Assembly: GCF_010131535.1 (NCBI RefSeq)
Contig: NZ_WUBS01000011.1
Coordinates: 124,001 to 188,000 of the forward strand
Source of the DNA: Acerihabitans arboris
GTDB lineage: Bacteria > Pseudomonadota > Gammaproteobacteria > Enterobacterales > Enterobacteriaceae
Length of the DNA: 64,000 bases
Direction: 5' to 3'
This document shows positions 63,590-64,000 of this stretch, in pieces. Each line of letters opens with the position of its first letter. The first letter of the stretch is position 1. The position numbers and the translations under genes were made by a program. The notes beneath the pieces are model-generated. The model saw only the letters and a program-made list of their open reading frames with translations, made no database searches and had not been told where the DNA came from.

Positions 63590-64000
63590 ATGCAAAAAAA
63601 CAATATGCCAGAATGGGTTACGATACAAGAGGCCGTTGGATTAGCGAATGAACTAACGAGCACAAAATTAAAAAACAGAGACATATATCGCCACGCCTTA
63701 TATGGAAGCATTTATCTTTCAATCTATTTTCAGTCCCCGATAGTTTTACAAAAAGTTCGAATGTCAGACCATAAAGTGAAATTTAGGTCGGCAAAAAATT
63801 CATTTATCCACCGACTTTGTTTTCTTGACAAAAACTGTTTTCTAAGTGAGCGGAATTTAATCGTCAGTACTAAAGGTGAATATATCTCCCCTGCTCAGCA
63901 GATTATTGACACAATGTTGACAGGGTATGAATATGTTTTAGTTCAGCGTTTACTCGCTCGTTCCCTTAGCATACCACTACCCATAACCGGAGCAAATGAT
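63590..64000 (+). CDS. Phage-island-type protein (partial, 3' end outside window)
   Basis: An open frame of 137 codons from the ATG at 63590 (GAGA upstream) to the window edge. The N-terminus looks like a winged/HTH-like element (WVTIQEAVGLANELT ... NRDIYRHALYGSIYLS) followed by IYFQSPIVL. Proteins of this form are common in prophage-like and P4-like islands of enterobacteria, in my memory, and have no assigned function. Its presence suggests the mobile DNA continues past the gat/lac genes. Confidence 0.65.
   Translation, partial: MQKNNMPEWVTIQEAVGLANELTSTKLKNRDIYRHALYGSIYLSIYFQSPIVLQKVRMSDHKVKFRSAKNSFIHRLCFLDKNCFLSERNLIVSTKGEYISPAQQIIDTMLTGYEYVLVQRLLARSLSIPLPITGAND

Larger units (their letters stand above)
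53192..64000. mobile_element. Second island at tRNA-Phe (inferred, right end outside window)
   Basis: A P4-type integrase begins 160 bp after the tRNA-Phe fragment and reads away from the ICE. Beyond it lie the gat/lac catabolic genes and a gene of phage-island type. This is how an independent tRNA-linked island begins. The far end and a second tRNA repeat are not in the window, so the gat genes could also be ordinary chromosome. Confidence 0.5.

Overview
The window looks like chromosome of an enterobacterium (Enterobacterales). The evidence is the 3' part of an enterobacterial-type tRNA-Phe gene at 53192-53240, close matches to E. coli GatRZABCD, and a mobile element of the SPI-7/PAPI-1 class. 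The species cannot be fixed from the sequence alone.

Positions 1 to about 53240 are the parA-proximal part of an integrative conjugative element (ICE), nearly all read from the minus strand. From right to left: a maintenance and replication block (parA, a small gene, dnaB, parB, a TraR-type zinc finger gene, DUF2786, a 32-residue ORF, the STY4526/DUF2857 gene, a small gene, the STY4528-family replication gene, PFL_4669, topoisomerase III, the STY4534/DUF3577 gene, ssb). Next comes a complete R64-like thin-pilus operon pilLMNOPQRSTUV (39147-28161). Then follow the conjugation genes of the genomic-island type IV secretion system (25785-19614, 15358-6922 and 4564-1): PFL_4693, a lytic transglycosylase, PFL_4695, an Mrr-like nuclease, traD, PFL_4697, RAQPRD, PFL_4701 to PFL_4706, PFL_4709 to PFL_4711 and a TraG-like protein cut by the window edge. 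Relaxase and the element's own integrase are not seen and would lie beyond position 1 if the usual layout holds.

Cargo sits in gaps of this backbone and is usually AT-rich. At 4954-6764 there is a TIR / membrane-macro / HIT operon that I read as a type II Thoeris anti-phage system with an added HIT hydrolase. At 15899-18970 there is a 1023-residue metallophosphoesterase-STAND NTPase, probably a single-gene defence system, bounded on both sides by microsatellites. At 26050-28062 there is an O-acyltransferase with an SGNH domain, at 39296-39727 a DUF29 gene, and at 44757-45324 a DinJ/YafQ toxin-antitoxin pair set inside a 36-bp repeat array.

The ICE ends at a 49-nt tRNA-Phe 3' fragment. Immediately after it begins a P4-type integrase reading away, followed by a galactitol/tagatose catabolic region (gatR divergent from gatZABCD, then lacC and lacD) and a partial phage-island-type gene. 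This suggests two islands stacked at one tRNA-Phe site. Galactitol would enter as galactitol-1-phosphate (GatABC), be oxidised to tagatose-6-phosphate (GatD), phosphorylated (LacC) and cleaved (LacD).

The most interesting cis signal is a cluster of four 19-bp palindromes in the linker-coding part of the STY4528-family gene, laid out like the iterons inside the lambda O gene. It is a candidate replication origin of the ICE.
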